Shown one piece after another: positions 42,553-51,306 of a stretch of 55,743 bases of DNA. Source of the stretch: a bacterium (GTDB lineage: Bacteria > Planctomycetota > Planctomycetia > Planctomycetales > Planctomycetaceae); NCBI GenBank assembly GCA_016124895.1, contig WGMU01000007.1, forward strand, positions 1 through 55,743. The letters are read 5' to 3'. The translations under genes and the position numbers were made by a program. Position 1 is the first letter of the stretch. Each line of letters starts with the position of its first letter. A model generated the notes under the pieces. It was not told the DNA's origin and made no database searches. It worked only from the letters and a program-made list of their open reading frames with translations.

Positions 42553-43362
42553 CGTGCGTACCTCACAAATTGTTCAACATCGCATTACCTGTCTCCCTTC
42601 GCCCTGTGAACGGCTCTCCCGTTCTCCCTGGTGGGGCGTAACTCCCACGACTACTACGAAGACTCCGTCACCATAGGACTCTCGTCCCTTAGGCGATCTC
42701 GTGTTCCGTATCTGAGGAACGTAACAGAGCGACTTAGGTTCCCAACTCATCTCCTTGAATGGACTCACTGTCCATCGCCTGTCAGTCAGGGGGTATCGCG
42801 AACGAGAGACGATCACGCGACTCCTGACAGCGTCGGCGTTCAAACGTGCTACCGACGGGTGTGACATTTCCACCACTGGAGATTTAGGTTCAAGCAATCA
42901 AGCCTTAACCATATCACTCAAATGTTGCGGGGCCTTGCCATACACGTCTTCCGGCAACCCCCGCTTTACCAGCATGCTCTTGTCCCCTCTACCTTTCAGC
43001 TTCAGGTAAGCTGGTTCATTTCGAAGTCCTTCCCCTGAACTCCGACCGACTCAGTCGGCAATTTCCTCAGACCGTTACACGACGCACACTCTCATGGCAT
43101 CCGGCTCGAAGGGTCAGCGCGGGGAAGGCTGGCAGGCCTTCAGTCCTTATCCCTGGTTGATGAGACCAGGATTCCCGGACCCGCTGTCCCTGTCTGGAGA
43201 TATCAGCTCAAATCGCTCTTATTCCCGGTTGGAATTCCGGTCTTCGAGCGAATGCGTTTGCTTGAGCGTGACGACCGGCAGGTTTCCCTGCCTGCATCGC
43301 CAGGGTAGTACGTCTGACTGAGTCTGTCACGAAATTCTTCAGGCGACTTGAGAGCGGTCGCA

Positions 43363-43450
43363 CGTGTCGGATGCGTCGCAGAGAATGAGGCTGAATGCGT
43401 GTCGGATGCGTCGCAGAATCCTCAAGAGGACGTGTCGCCTGCGTCGCAGT
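43363..43450 (+). repeat. Three iteron-like direct repeats (putative replication origin)
   Basis: Copies CGTGTCGGATGCGTCGCAGA at 43363 and 43398 are exact, and 43431 differs at a few positions. Starts are 35 and 33 bp apart, near-integral numbers of helical turns. An AT-richer segment with paired TGTACAA motifs (about 43537-43559) follows before the RepA-type gene. Together with repA and parAB this is an iteron-type origin candidate. The rest of 43,090-43,582 holds hairpins but no gene. Confidence 0.65.
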
Positions 43451-43582
43451 TGTTCCGACCACTGGTAACTGCAAGTCCGTGACATGACTGCGGAATCCCT
43501 GAGAATTGCGGCGACCGAGTCGACTGCCAAAGGTACTTGTACAAAGAAGATATGTACAACAAAGGGAAATGCCTGTTGAGTT

Positions 43583-44809
43583 TCACAGAAGGCTCTTGAG
43601 CAGGTTACCAGCAGACGCAGGGCTTCCTTCATCGGATGTCGCTGTTCGATCCGGGCCGAATACTTCGTCCATCAGGCGGGACAGAACCTGCCGTCCAGCC
43701 TCAGTGGGTGGCTGATCGCAACGCTCTTTGCGCCGGGATTCCTGCCACCAGTCCGGCGGAGTTCTCGTTCCCTGCGCGGCCTTCCTGATCGAATCGACAA
43801 AGTACGCCATCGGGCTGACGCGAAAGTGATTCGGGCCGAATCGCTCCAAGGCCGCCTGTGTGACGTCAGTCCATTGCGTCACCAGCTTACTCGGATAGCG
43901 GCGAACAATTCGCAGGGCAGCCTGAAACTCAAACCCGATGGCCAGCAGGCCATCCATGAGCGGAGATTCCTCATCGCTGATTCGACTCGCCTGCTCCGGA
44001 AGCCGGCGCAGATACTCGCCGCGTTCAAACGTCACGGCGAACTGCCCCGGCTTGATTCTCTTGACGGTCGGAGATGCGATCACATCGGCACTCTCCAGCC
44101 GTTTCAGCGTTCGAGCGACTTTGACCTTCATGTCACGCAGCGCAAGTGAGTCTGAAAGCCCCAGCAGATCGACGGCCAGATGACGCAGATCGAAGACGGG
44201 AATCCGGCCTTTGCGATAACCGACTTTCAGCACGAACAGCAGCAGTCGACGTGAAGCGGCATCCAGCGAACGATACAGGCCCAGATCAAACCGCATACTT
44301 CCGCCTCTGGCCTGAATCAGATCGAAGAACACCGGATTCCAGGTAATCGTCCATGCCCGGCTCGATCGCGGGTCTGCTGGAAGTGAATAACTCAGGAACC
44401 CGAAGCTCACTCTGCGGTATTCACCACGAGTCGGGTCATAGCAGGCATCACTCAGGTAATTGACGGTCGATAACCGCTTCAATGCCTCGGAAAACTGCTG
44501 ATACTGGCGGCCACCACGGCGTGATCCGGCATCAATGATGCCCATCTGGCTCAGACACCAGTGCGGCGTGGCCGTCAGCGTGCTTTCAATCCTCGGCTGC
44601 GACAGCGTGAGATTGAGCAGGCCCCACAAGTAGACCTCATCCTGCGGAGACAGTCCCAGCGGAGCGTAGACACGCACCCTGGCTGTTTTCCGTCTTCGCC
44701 TGGCATCGCTGTAACGATACTCGGCTGCATGAACGAGGTTCTCGGATGTCGCCGCAGACAGCGGGCAGAGCGAATGCTCCACCAGCGAAAGCTGCCCGAC
44801 GCCGACCAT
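43583..44809 (-). CDS. repA: Plasmid replication initiator RepA-type protein
   Basis: This protein of about 408 residues has the replication-initiator A family pattern: QLSLVEHSLCPL at the start, RVRVYAPLGLSPQDEVYLWG, ATPHWCLSQMGIID, RVSFGFLSYSLPADPRSSRA, and GSMRFDLGLYRSLDAASRRL, then a DNA-binding winged-helix region (RDMKVKVARTLKRLES). It binds iterons to start replication. The tail of about 120 residues is extra. I prefer the ATG at 44809, since earlier starts add an unlikely leader. It is divergent from parA. Confidence 0.85.
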   Translation of the reverse strand: MVGVGQLSLVEHSLCPLSAATSENLVHAAEYRYSDARRRRKTARVRVYAPLGLSPQDEVYLWGLLNLTLSQPRIESTLTATPHWCLSQMGIIDAGSRRGGRQYQQFSEALKRLSTVNYLSDACYDPTRGEYRRVSFGFLSYSLPADPRSSRAWTITWNPVFFDLIQARGGSMRFDLGLYRSLDAASRRLLLFVLKVGYRKGRIPVFDLRHLAVDLLGLSDSLALRDMKVKVARTLKRLESADVIASPTVKRIKPGQFAVTFERGEYLRRLPEQASRISDEESPLMDGLLAIGFEFQAALRIVRRYPSKLVTQWTDVTQAALERFGPNHFRVSPMAYFVDSIRKAAQGTRTPPDWWQESRRKERCDQPPTEAGRQVLSRLMDEVFGPDRTATSDEGSPASAGNLLKSLL

Positions 44810-44953
44810 TCTTTTCTTTGCTGGCTTTAACACACTTAAAGCTATTAGCACGGGTCGGCAGTGAACGAAAGCCCGTCGATTCTGCTTGACGACCTGGGCG
44901 TTTTCGTGGCACGGTTTCTGAAGTGTTCACAGCAACTTGAAGGAGAATTGCCA

Positions 44954-45781
44954 ATGGCAATCGCGAGCAACCGACCCATATCCATTTGCCTGATTAACCA
45001 GAAAGGAGGCTGCGGAAAGAGTTCGACCTGCTTTCATCTGGCGGGAACCTTCGCCGCGTCAGGCAAACAGGTTCTGCTCGTTGATGTCGATCCGCAGGGC
45101 TCCATCAGTCAGGCGTTCTTTGGGTCCGATGCCGTCGAACGAATGACTGTGTGGGAAACCGTGGCCGCCCTGTTTGATGACGGCTGCAACCACATTGATC
45201 CACAGCAACTGATTCGCGACACGCACATCGACGGAATCAGCGTTCTGCCGGCCAACCATCATCTGGCACAGTTCAACAATCCATCGCCAGAGCAAGGCGG
45301 AGTGATGCAGTTCGCCCTTCGTGAGTTCCTCGAACCGCTTGAGGCATTCGACGTCGTTCTGTTCGACTGCCCGCCGAATCTGTACCAGTGCAGTTGGAAC
45401 GCGATGATTGCCGCCCGGTTTGTGCTGATCCCGATTCCGCCGGAAGACTTCGCCACCCAAGGCATTCGAGCCGTTCATCAGGCCGTCGCCAGCGCTCGTG
45501 TCCTCAATCCATCACTGAGACGCCTCGGTCATCTGATCACTCGATCTCACGCACGAATGATCGTGCATCAGACCTACGAGGAGAAACTTCGCCGGCTCTA
45601 TGGCGACCTTGTGCTGCGCTCGACCATTCCCGAACTGTCGGGATTCAAAGTCGCTCTGGCGTGCCGTAAACCGGTACAGATGCAGGCACCTCGGTCAAAG
45701 GCTGCAACGAGAATGCGGGAGCTCGTCGGCGAAATCATGGACAGAGTCGAAAACAGATCGCAACACAGGGAGGCGGCATGA
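44954..45781 (+). CDS. parA: ParA-family partition ATPase
   Basis: This 275-residue ATPase has the deviant Walker A ICLINQKGGCGKSSTCFHLA, Walker A' in VLLVDVDPQGSISQAFFG, and Walker B in FDVVLFDCPPNLYQCSWNAM. It partitions plasmid DNA by surfing on the nucleoid with ParB. The N-terminal HTH of larger ParA proteins is missing, so autoregulation is probably by ParB. AAGGAG with a 9-bp spacer supports the ATG at 44954. It overlaps parB by 4 bp (ATGA). Confidence 0.95.
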   Translation: MAIASNRPISICLINQKGGCGKSSTCFHLAGTFAASGKQVLLVDVDPQGSISQAFFGSDAVERMTVWETVAALFDDGCNHIDPQQLIRDTHIDGISVLPANHHLAQFNNPSPEQGGVMQFALREFLEPLEAFDVVLFDCPPNLYQCSWNAMIAARFVLIPIPPEDFATQGIRAVHQAVASARVLNPSLRRLGHLITRSHARMIVHQTYEEKLRRLYGDLVLRSTIPELSGFKVALACRKPVQMQAPRSKAATRMRELVGEIMDRVENRSQHREAA

Positions 45782-46665
45782 GCACACGAAGTCATCTGGA
45801 GAAAGCCAGTGCCCATCTCAACGAATCGATCGGTGTTCGCTCAAACGAGATTCGACCGCAACTGAGTCCCATTGCCCGCGCTCAGGACATTGGCAGGCGA
45901 GGAAACCGGTCGTTCGGGCAGATCGAAATCGACCGCGTCGTCCCCGATCCCGATCAGCCCCGCGTCGAATTCGACAGCGAGGAACTGGAGCGACTGACTG
46001 CCAGCATTCGCGACAAAGGGCAACTTGCTCCGATCCGGGTTCGCTGGTCCGACAACGTTTCCAGATGGCTCATCATTTCCGGCGAACGCCGCTGGCGTGC
46101 CTGCAGACAGGCTGGCCTGAAAACCATCGACTGTTACTTCCAGGAATCAGCATTGAGTCCGACTCAGGTTCTCGAAGAACAGTTGATTGAGAACCTGCTG
46201 CGTGTTGACCTGAGGCCCGTCGAAGAAGCTGAGTCGTTTCAGAAACTGATGACCGTCAACAACTGGACCGGCAAGCAACTCGCTTCGGCACTCAATATCA
46301 GTCCCACTCGTGTCTCGCGAGCACTGGCACTGTTGAAGCTCCCGCACGAGACACGAGTCCGGATCGACAAGGGCGAGATTTCGTCGAGAGCAGGTTACGA
46401 GCTTTCCAGACTGCCGACGCCTGAATTGAAGTCTGTCACTCAATCGCACTCATCCGTCACGATCAAGCAGGCATCCCAGCCGCGTCAGCGTCGCCAGCAA
46501 ACGAAACCGCCGCGTGGTGTTCGTCAGACATTCCTCGCCGAAAACGGTTGGAGAATCGTCGCCACATCACAGCGGAAAGGAACCTACCACGACATCGAAC
46601 AGGCACTGACCGAAGCATTGGAAGAAGTCCGATTGCGAATCGACAATCGCATCAACCTCATCTGA
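45778..46665 (+). CDS. parB: ParB-family partition protein
   Basis: This 295-residue protein has the ParB N-domain (IEIDRVVPDPDQPRVEFDSE, then SIRDKGQLAPIRVRWSD, ISGERRWRACRQAGLKTIDC with the GERRxRA CTP-binding box, and EEQLIENLLRVDLRPVEEA). A HTH (TGKQLASALNISPTRVSRAL) follows and then a basic C-terminal part. It binds centromere-like parS sites and activates ParA. I do not see an obvious parS next to it. Its start overlaps parA. Confidence 0.95.
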   Translation: MSTRSHLEKASAHLNESIGVRSNEIRPQLSPIARAQDIGRRGNRSFGQIEIDRVVPDPDQPRVEFDSEELERLTASIRDKGQLAPIRVRWSDNVSRWLIISGERRWRACRQAGLKTIDCYFQESALSPTQVLEEQLIENLLRVDLRPVEEAESFQKLMTVNNWTGKQLASALNISPTRVSRALALLKLPHETRVRIDKGEISSRAGYELSRLPTPELKSVTQSHSSVTIKQASQPRQRRQQTKPPRGVRQTFLAENGWRIVATSQRKGTYHDIEQALTEALEEVRLRIDNRINLI

Positions 46666-46679
46666 CACGACCGAAACGA

Positions 46680-46880
46680 ACTGCTGAACGGCGGCGGCTC
46701 CGCTGGACGCTGCGCCTGCCCTGAACGGGCATCTGCCGTCTGGCCGGGGCCAGAGCGGCAGCGGGCTGAACGCCCTTGGGGTTCGCTGGGACGCTCACCG
46801 CTTTCCGAGCCTGCTGGGGCAGGCTGCGGAAAGTTGCGGCCTCCGCTGAACGCTGCGGCCTCCCGGCGGCTCCCGCCGCC
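46680..46880 (+). repeat. Array of GC-rich hairpins after parB
   Basis: At least six stems lie close together: GCCC-TGAAC-GGGC (46718-46730), CTGCCG-T-CTGGCC/GGCCAG-AG-CGGCAG (46733-46761), GGGC-TGAAC-GCCC (46763-46775), CTTTCCG-A-GCCTGC/GCAGGC-TG-CGGAAAG (46801-46833), CCGC...GCGG with TGAACGCT (46843-46858), and GGCGGC/GCCGCC (46865-46880). TGAAC recurs as the loop. A parS-like or transcription-ending role, or a structured RNA, is possible. The following 46,881-47,139 shows nothing else. Confidence 0.65.
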
Positions 46881-47139
46881 GCAAGGACGACGATGGCCCA
46901 ACAGCGACTGGCACCAGCGGCAGAACCACGAATGAGTCTGCCAGATTCCATGCCATGTGCCGCCGCTTTGCCGAAAAACGCTACGTCTCATCCACATTTC
47001 GACTGGCACGTGTCTACACACCGTTCGCAGCAACGAACACGTTGACACTTCGTTACCCTGATTCAGTCAGGCCGGTACAATCGAGAGTCAATCAGCAGTA
47101 TGACCGCAGAGGCTGAATGGTCTGGAGAGTTGCCTGGCA

Positions 47140-48111
47140 ATGGACCATTTCAAGTTCCGAAAGAAGCGCTACGACGTCATCGACCGTGTTGTCCTCGGTC
47201 GGAAGACCTATCTGTTCACGAAGCAACTCTCGTCAGGTCCGCGTCGTCGCTATCTGGCGTTCGATCCGGTCGCAGGCCCCGGCGGTGCGCTGCGGATCGT
47301 TCAGTTGATGGAGAACTCGGGTGATGCGTGGCAACGCGTCGGAGTGCTGCAACGGCTCTCGCAGCACAATCCCGAGCTGCCGCAGATTCTGGAGTTCCAT
47401 CGGCTCAAGGGGGAAATTGGCACGGTCGAGACGTGGCTGGAAGGTAATGACCTGCGCTGGTGGATTCGCAAAATGCGATCATCCGACCGGCAGAGGCTGG
47501 GCACGCCTGAATCACTGCGGTTGTTTCGGCAGCTTGCTCACGCACTTCATCACCTGCATCGGCACTGCGGCGTTGTTCATGCCGACATCAAACCTGCAAA
47601 CATCATCGTCAACAATCGGTCCCGCCGATTGGCCCTGATCGACTTCGGAAGTGCCTGGAATGTTGAGCGGACAAACCGCAGACATCACGGCGACGGAAGG
47701 AGCGATATCTACTCCGCACCGGAAGTGCTGACGAATCGAACCGGAGTCGACTTTCGTGCCGACTACTTCTCGCTGGCCGCTGTATGCTTTGAAACGCTGG
47801 CGCTGCAGCCGCCCTACGACGGACTCGGTGGGCGCGCCGGTCTGCCGGAGTATGAAGACGAACGGGGCTCACTTTACGTGCCACCCAGCGAACTCAGTCG
47901 CGAGAAGGACAAACTCGCCAGGTTTCTCTGGGCAGCCATCGACCAGTTGTTTGCCGCGACGCTGAGTCTCGAACCCGGCGATCGACCAGCCAACGGAAAC
48001 GACTGGCTGGCCCGATGGGACGCCGTTGTTGATCAGCTCCAGACAAAGACATCCGAGTCGCTGGCATCGCGACTGCTGGCGAGCGTGATGAACTGGATGA
48101 ACCGTCCCTGA
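47140..48111 (+). CDS. Serine/threonine protein kinase-like protein
   Basis: This 323-residue protein has an Hanks-type kinase fold. The catalytic loop is HCGVVHADIKPANIIVNN, with RLALIDFGSAW (DFG) and YSAPEVLT (APE box), then RADYFSLAAVCFETLALQPP. The N-lobe is weakly conserved: the VAIK lysine is not evident (ALRIVQ stands there) and no clear glycine-rich loop is seen. So it may use another lysine, be weakly active, or be a scaffold. It is convergent with a Cas4-like gene and, together with the HTH-pseudokinase beyond, forms a compact signalling module. Confidence 0.82.
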   Translation: MDHFKFRKKRYDVIDRVVLGRKTYLFTKQLSSGPRRRYLAFDPVAGPGGALRIVQLMENSGDAWQRVGVLQRLSQHNPELPQILEFHRLKGEIGTVETWLEGNDLRWWIRKMRSSDRQRLGTPESLRLFRQLAHALHHLHRHCGVVHADIKPANIIVNNRSRRLALIDFGSAWNVERTNRRHHGDGRSDIYSAPEVLTNRTGVDFRADYFSLAAVCFETLALQPPYDGLGGRAGLPEYEDERGSLYVPPSELSREKDKLARFLWAAIDQLFAATLSLEPGDRPANGNDWLARWDAVVDQLQTKTSESLASRLLASVMNWMNRP

Positions 48112-48118
48112 ATCGACA

Positions 48119-49117
48119 TCAGTCGGAATACGGTGGCTCCCATTCAAATCGGTCACCGCAGTCCGAGTGCATTCCATCCCGGTTCGTTTTGACGGGAACC
48201 GGCGCACCGAATCGGACAACCCGCTCACCAGACGAAGGAGAGCGAGGTCGTCCCAGATGGCAACCACTGCACTTGCGCGGCTCGTAATCCACTTCTGTAT
48301 CGCGACCGTAGCCCGTCGCCTGCACCAGATGACGCAAGGCAACCAGGCTGTTGTGGAAATCTCTCCGGAACATTTCGCAATACGGGATCGCAAACCCGGA
48401 GTAATCCTCGCCGGTCAGGATGATCCCGTACGGACATTCGCGTTCGTAGACGACGCTGACCAGACGGCAGTACGCCATGCACTTCGCAACCTGCGGTTCT
48501 CGTGGTGATTCCTGAGCGCTTCGCGTGCGAAAGACGGGAATCACCAGGTCACCTCGAATCAGCAGACGCCACGGTTTCCCCTCGAAGTTCCAGACGCCGT
48601 CCCGCAACGGCTCATTCACGACCTGTGACTGAAAGCCGAGGTTCAGCAAGCCGAACCAGTTCACCGGCTGCATTTGTTCGTGAAAGGGATCAGGCTCCGC
48701 GCTCCTGCTTTCAAGCAACACTCGCCGTCGGCGGTGCAGCTCCTGAAGGACAGCCAATACCGACAGGCTCTGCCAGGTAATGAAGATCATCGCCACGCCA
48801 GCCAGTACCAGATACCAGTACTGCTTCAAATAAACCGAGATCGGACTGCTGGTAGCAACAACCAGCATGGCCCACAACCAGCGAAACAGCAGTTTCATCT
48901 GCTGAGCAATCTCAGCCTCGACAGCCTGCAGCTCGAATCGCGGCAGGGTGTCGAAGGCAGGAGGCTCGTCATCCGGGTCCGCTCGTCGATTTTCATACGC
49001 GATCAGTCCGGCTCTGGGGCAGAACGTGTATTCGGCGATTGCATGCACGCTCAGCCAGGGATCATCGGACCTGGCCTTCATCCGCGAAGGTCTCGCTGCA
49101 CCACCCCCGTCACTCAT
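48119..49117 (-). CDS. Membrane-anchored Cas4/RecB-like PD-(D/E)XK family protein
   Basis: This is a 332-residue protein. It has an N-terminal AIAEYTFCPRAGLIAYENR (Cys33, a Cas4-like start), two membrane helices (residues 76-92 and 100-118), and a nuclease-like core with LLIRGDLVIPVF (Asp190), a QVAKCMAYCRLVSVVY helix, and GIILTGEDYSGFAIPY. A late Cys pair in RKCSGCHLGRPR (283/286) completes a possible Fe-S set. The usual E-x-K of the active site is not clear, so activity is doubtful. An insert of membrane helices in this fold is unusual. It overlaps the HTH-pseudokinase stop by 8 bp, so it is its translational partner. Confidence 0.6.
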   Translation of the reverse strand: MSDGGGAARPSRMKARSDDPWLSVHAIAEYTFCPRAGLIAYENRRADPDDEPPAFDTLPRFELQAVEAEIAQQMKLLFRWLWAMLVVATSSPISVYLKQYWYLVLAGVAMIFITWQSLSVLAVLQELHRRRRVLLESRSAEPDPFHEQMQPVNWFGLLNLGFQSQVVNEPLRDGVWNFEGKPWRLLIRGDLVIPVFRTRSAQESPREPQVAKCMAYCRLVSVVYERECPYGIILTGEDYSGFAIPYCEMFRRDFHNSLVALRHLVQATGYGRDTEVDYEPRKCSGCHLGRPRSPSSGERVVRFGAPVPVKTNRDGMHSDCGDRFEWEPPYSD

Positions 49118-50156
49118 CGCCCACCGTCCATTCCGTCAGTTCATCCAGTACCTCGTCGAAACTGTTCGGTCGGGAACGCCGCGAGATCGACAGGCATCGT
49201 CCGAGCAATTCAGTCTCTGCTGTTGGCAGATCCGACTGTTTCAATGCAGCCTTCTCACGTCCAGCATCGGGCAGTTTTCCCAGCAGCAGTTCCAGCATGA
49301 TTCGGCCCCACGAATAGATGTCCGCACGGGCATCGACATCATCCGACTCGGCTTCCGGTGCCCGATACGGATCGACGATCCACTCGTCCGTTGAAACTGT
49401 GGGACTGCCGTCGAGAAGTTTCGCCAGCTCAAACTCCGTCAGCACGACTCGCTGGCTTGCTTCTTCGATCAGCAGGCACTGCGGCGTCAGTTCCCGCCTG
49501 ACGATGCTGTTTGCGTGCAGCACCCGCAACGCTTCGGCCATCTCCGCTCCGATGCTCACTGCCACTGCGCGAGACACCGGGCCTTGTTTGAGCAGTTCCT
49601 TCAAACTGCGGCCTGCGACCCATTCATCAATCACCCACCATCCTTGTGCATCGTCCGCCGGACAGGTGGAAAGATTAGTGATGATGTTGTCGTGCTTCCC
49701 GATCTTCGTGCAGACCACCGCGTGACGCAGCAGTGCCGCGTGACAGCGTTCACGCTCGTCTGACGACATGCCTTCCATGTCGTAGAACTTGCCGCGTGCC
49801 AGCCTGGGAAGATGCTCATGCCGCAGCTTCCAGATCCTGTACTGCAAATGATTCGCCGCAGTGATCCAGCTCGACTGAACGTCATCAACGAGCCACTCGT
49901 TGACCCTTCGCACCGTCACTGAAGAGTCCGGCTGACTGATCAGTTCATCAATGCAATCCAGCCCCAGTGCCAGGCGAAATGCTTCTGCGGTTTTCCAGAA
50001 GACTTCTTTGTTGCCACCGAGCACGCGGCTGACGGTTCCAGTCGACACGTTCGCTTCCAGAGCGAACTGCTCAACGCTCCATCCGCGTTCGCGCAGGCGA
50101 TTCAGGAGCAGATCCGCTGACACCAGCACGGTTCGATTGTTCTTTTTGCCTGCCAT
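49110..50156 (-). CDS. HTH-fused pseudokinase
   Basis: This 348-residue protein has an N-terminal XRE-type HTH (LLNRLRERGWSVEQFALEA, then VSTGTVSRVLGGNKEVFW) and a C-terminal kinase fold. The kinase motifs are degraded: the catalytic-loop region reads SIVRRELTPQCLLIEE, so Asp is replaced by Glu and Asn by Cys, and the DFG position reads EFE in VVLTEFELAKLL. The remaining lobe (DPYRAPEAES and ADIYSWGRIMLELLLGKLPD) is kinase-like. It is probably a DNA-binding sensor rather than an enzyme. The start at ATG 50156 (MAGKKN) omits 14 poorly supported residues. Confidence 0.8.
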   Translation of the reverse strand: MAGKKNNRTVLVSADLLLNRLRERGWSVEQFALEANVSTGTVSRVLGGNKEVFWKTAEAFRLALGLDCIDELISQPDSSVTVRRVNEWLVDDVQSSWITAANHLQYRIWKLRHEHLPRLARGKFYDMEGMSSDERERCHAALLRHAVVCTKIGKHDNIITNLSTCPADDAQGWWVIDEWVAGRSLKELLKQGPVSRAVAVSIGAEMAEALRVLHANSIVRRELTPQCLLIEEASQRVVLTEFELAKLLDGSPTVSTDEWIVDPYRAPEAESDDVDARADIYSWGRIMLELLLGKLPDAGREKAALKQSDLPTAETELLGRCLSISRRSRPNSFDEVLDELTEWTVGDE

Positions 50157-50245
50157 CAACGGTGCATTGCCAGATTGAACGAGATTGCAGCAGATCACGT
50201 GGAGCTTGAATCGGGGCAGAAATCTAATGCTCTCAGTCCGATTCG

Positions 50246-50677
50246 ATGTTCGTTCCGGTGAAACGCAAACTCAGGAGACCGGCAGTGTTTCAGAAAAATG
50301 TTCAATGGTTCGTTGACCGCCTGGCCGAGCGAATGGTGCCGGCCATCGGCAGCTTCATCGCCTCGGCTTTTCAGCGAATGCTGATTCTAAACCACGCCGA
50401 GCATCACGACCAACTGGAGGAACAGGCCCAGCGCTACGAAGCGGCGGGCAAGAAAGACATCGCCAGGATGATTCGAGCTCAGGCCCAGAGTCTGACTCTG
50501 GACAATCCGCTGCCAGTGTCTGAGCACGTCCTGTCTGAGTTCGGAGCAGAGAACCCTGCATTGTTCGAGGCAACGCAGGCGTCAGCTCCCTTGTCATTGC
50601 CCAACTCCACAAAACGCAGCAGAGCCAGTCGTCGTCCATCTGAAGACAACACCACTTCAGAACAGGAACAGCCATGA
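50246..50677 (+). CDS. Unknown small helical protein
   Basis: This 143-residue protein has an N-terminal basic segment (FVPVKRKLRRPAVFQKNVQW), a helix-rich middle (MLILNHAEHHDQLEEQAQRY and ARMIRAQAQSLTL), and a low-complexity charged tail (TKRSRASRRPSEDNTTSEQE). It contains a possible short amphipathic segment at residues 26-45. It overlaps the next gene by 4 bp (ATGA). Its place ahead of conjugation genes suggests an accessory role. Family unknown. Confidence 0.6.
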   Translation: MFVPVKRKLRRPAVFQKNVQWFVDRLAERMVPAIGSFIASAFQRMLILNHAEHHDQLEEQAQRYEAAGKKDIARMIRAQAQSLTLDNPLPVSEHVLSEFGAENPALFEATQASAPLSLPNSTKRSRASRRPSEDNTTSEQEQP

Positions 50678-51303
50678 CGACTCTGCGACAGCGCGACCTG
50701 GTGGTGCTGGAAGCCCTCGCACTGCGAGTCCGGGTGCTGGGGCAGCGTCAGGCAGCCGACGCGTTCTGGTTCGGGCACGTTGCCAACACCAGACGCCGAC
50801 TTCAGCAACTCGTGAACGAGGGTCTGTTGAGCCGCTCAATCGTTCCTGCTCAGCCACTTCCCGAAATCATCCAGCCGATTGTGCGCTGGCAGCCGGGACA
50901 GCCAGTACCTGATGCGAATCACGTTTCGTTCCAACTGCAAAGCCGCTGGAGATTCCGATCGCTGCGGCCCACGGTCGTCTACTTCCCAACAGAGAAAACG
51001 ATTCTGCAGTTTGGCGGCAGAACTCGCTCGAACAATAAGACAACGCAGATCACTCACGACCTTGGCGTCACAGCGACCTGGATTCGCTATTTCCAGCAGA
51101 ACAGTCAGCGGACGTCTGTCTGGGTCGGCGAAGACATTCTCGCTCCGACGCGTATCAACCAGAAGCTGCCGGATGCCGCGCTCGTTGATCAGCACGGCGA
51201 ACCGACTCTGCTGATCGAGTTCGGAGGCAGCTACGCCGCCGCACGCGTGGCCGCGTTCCATGACGACGCGGCCTGCCGCCAACTCCCCTATCACCTGTGG
51301 TGA
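50674..51303 (+). CDS. Winged-helix plus nuclease-like protein, copy A1
   Basis: This 209-residue protein begins with a winged HTH (TLRQRDLVVLEALALRVRVL, RRRLQQLVNEGLLSRSIV). It ends in a conserved beta/alpha segment, TSVWVGEDILAPTRINQKLP, then PDAALVDQHGEPTLLIEFGG and QLPYHLW. The layout resembles replication-relaxation-type proteins of conjugative elements (wHTH plus a PD-(D/E)XK-like half). A second copy follows the coupling protein at 54,448 with an identical end pattern. It is linked to the genes before and after by 4-bp overlap and a 3-bp gap. Confidence 0.65.
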   Translation: MTTLRQRDLVVLEALALRVRVLGQRQAADAFWFGHVANTRRRLQQLVNEGLLSRSIVPAQPLPEIIQPIVRWQPGQPVPDANHVSFQLQSRWRFRSLRPTVVYFPTEKTILQFGGRTRSNNKTTQITHDLGVTATWIRYFQQNSQRTSVWVGEDILAPTRINQKLPDAALVDQHGEPTLLIEFGGSYAAARVAAFHDDAACRQLPYHLW

Positions 51304-51306
51304 GTC

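Larger units (their letters stand above)
40644..43089 (-). mobile_element. Group II intron with encoded reverse transcriptase
   Basis: The minus strand starts with GTGTGCG/GTGCG at 43089/43087, matching the 5' consensus. It then runs through about 530 nt of domain I-III sequence, the encoded reverse transcriptase, a clear domain V (40733-40767) and domain VI. It ends near a CCCTAC at 40644. The length, about 2.4 kb, is normal. The intron interrupts the hairpin-rich region, so the joined exons would be non-coding. Exact ends need comparison with an empty site. Confidence 0.8.

Noticed and set aside
43363-43450. CRISPR-like repeats
   Set aside because: Only three 20-bp copies with 13-15-bp gaps occur next to a replication gene; that is an iteron layout.
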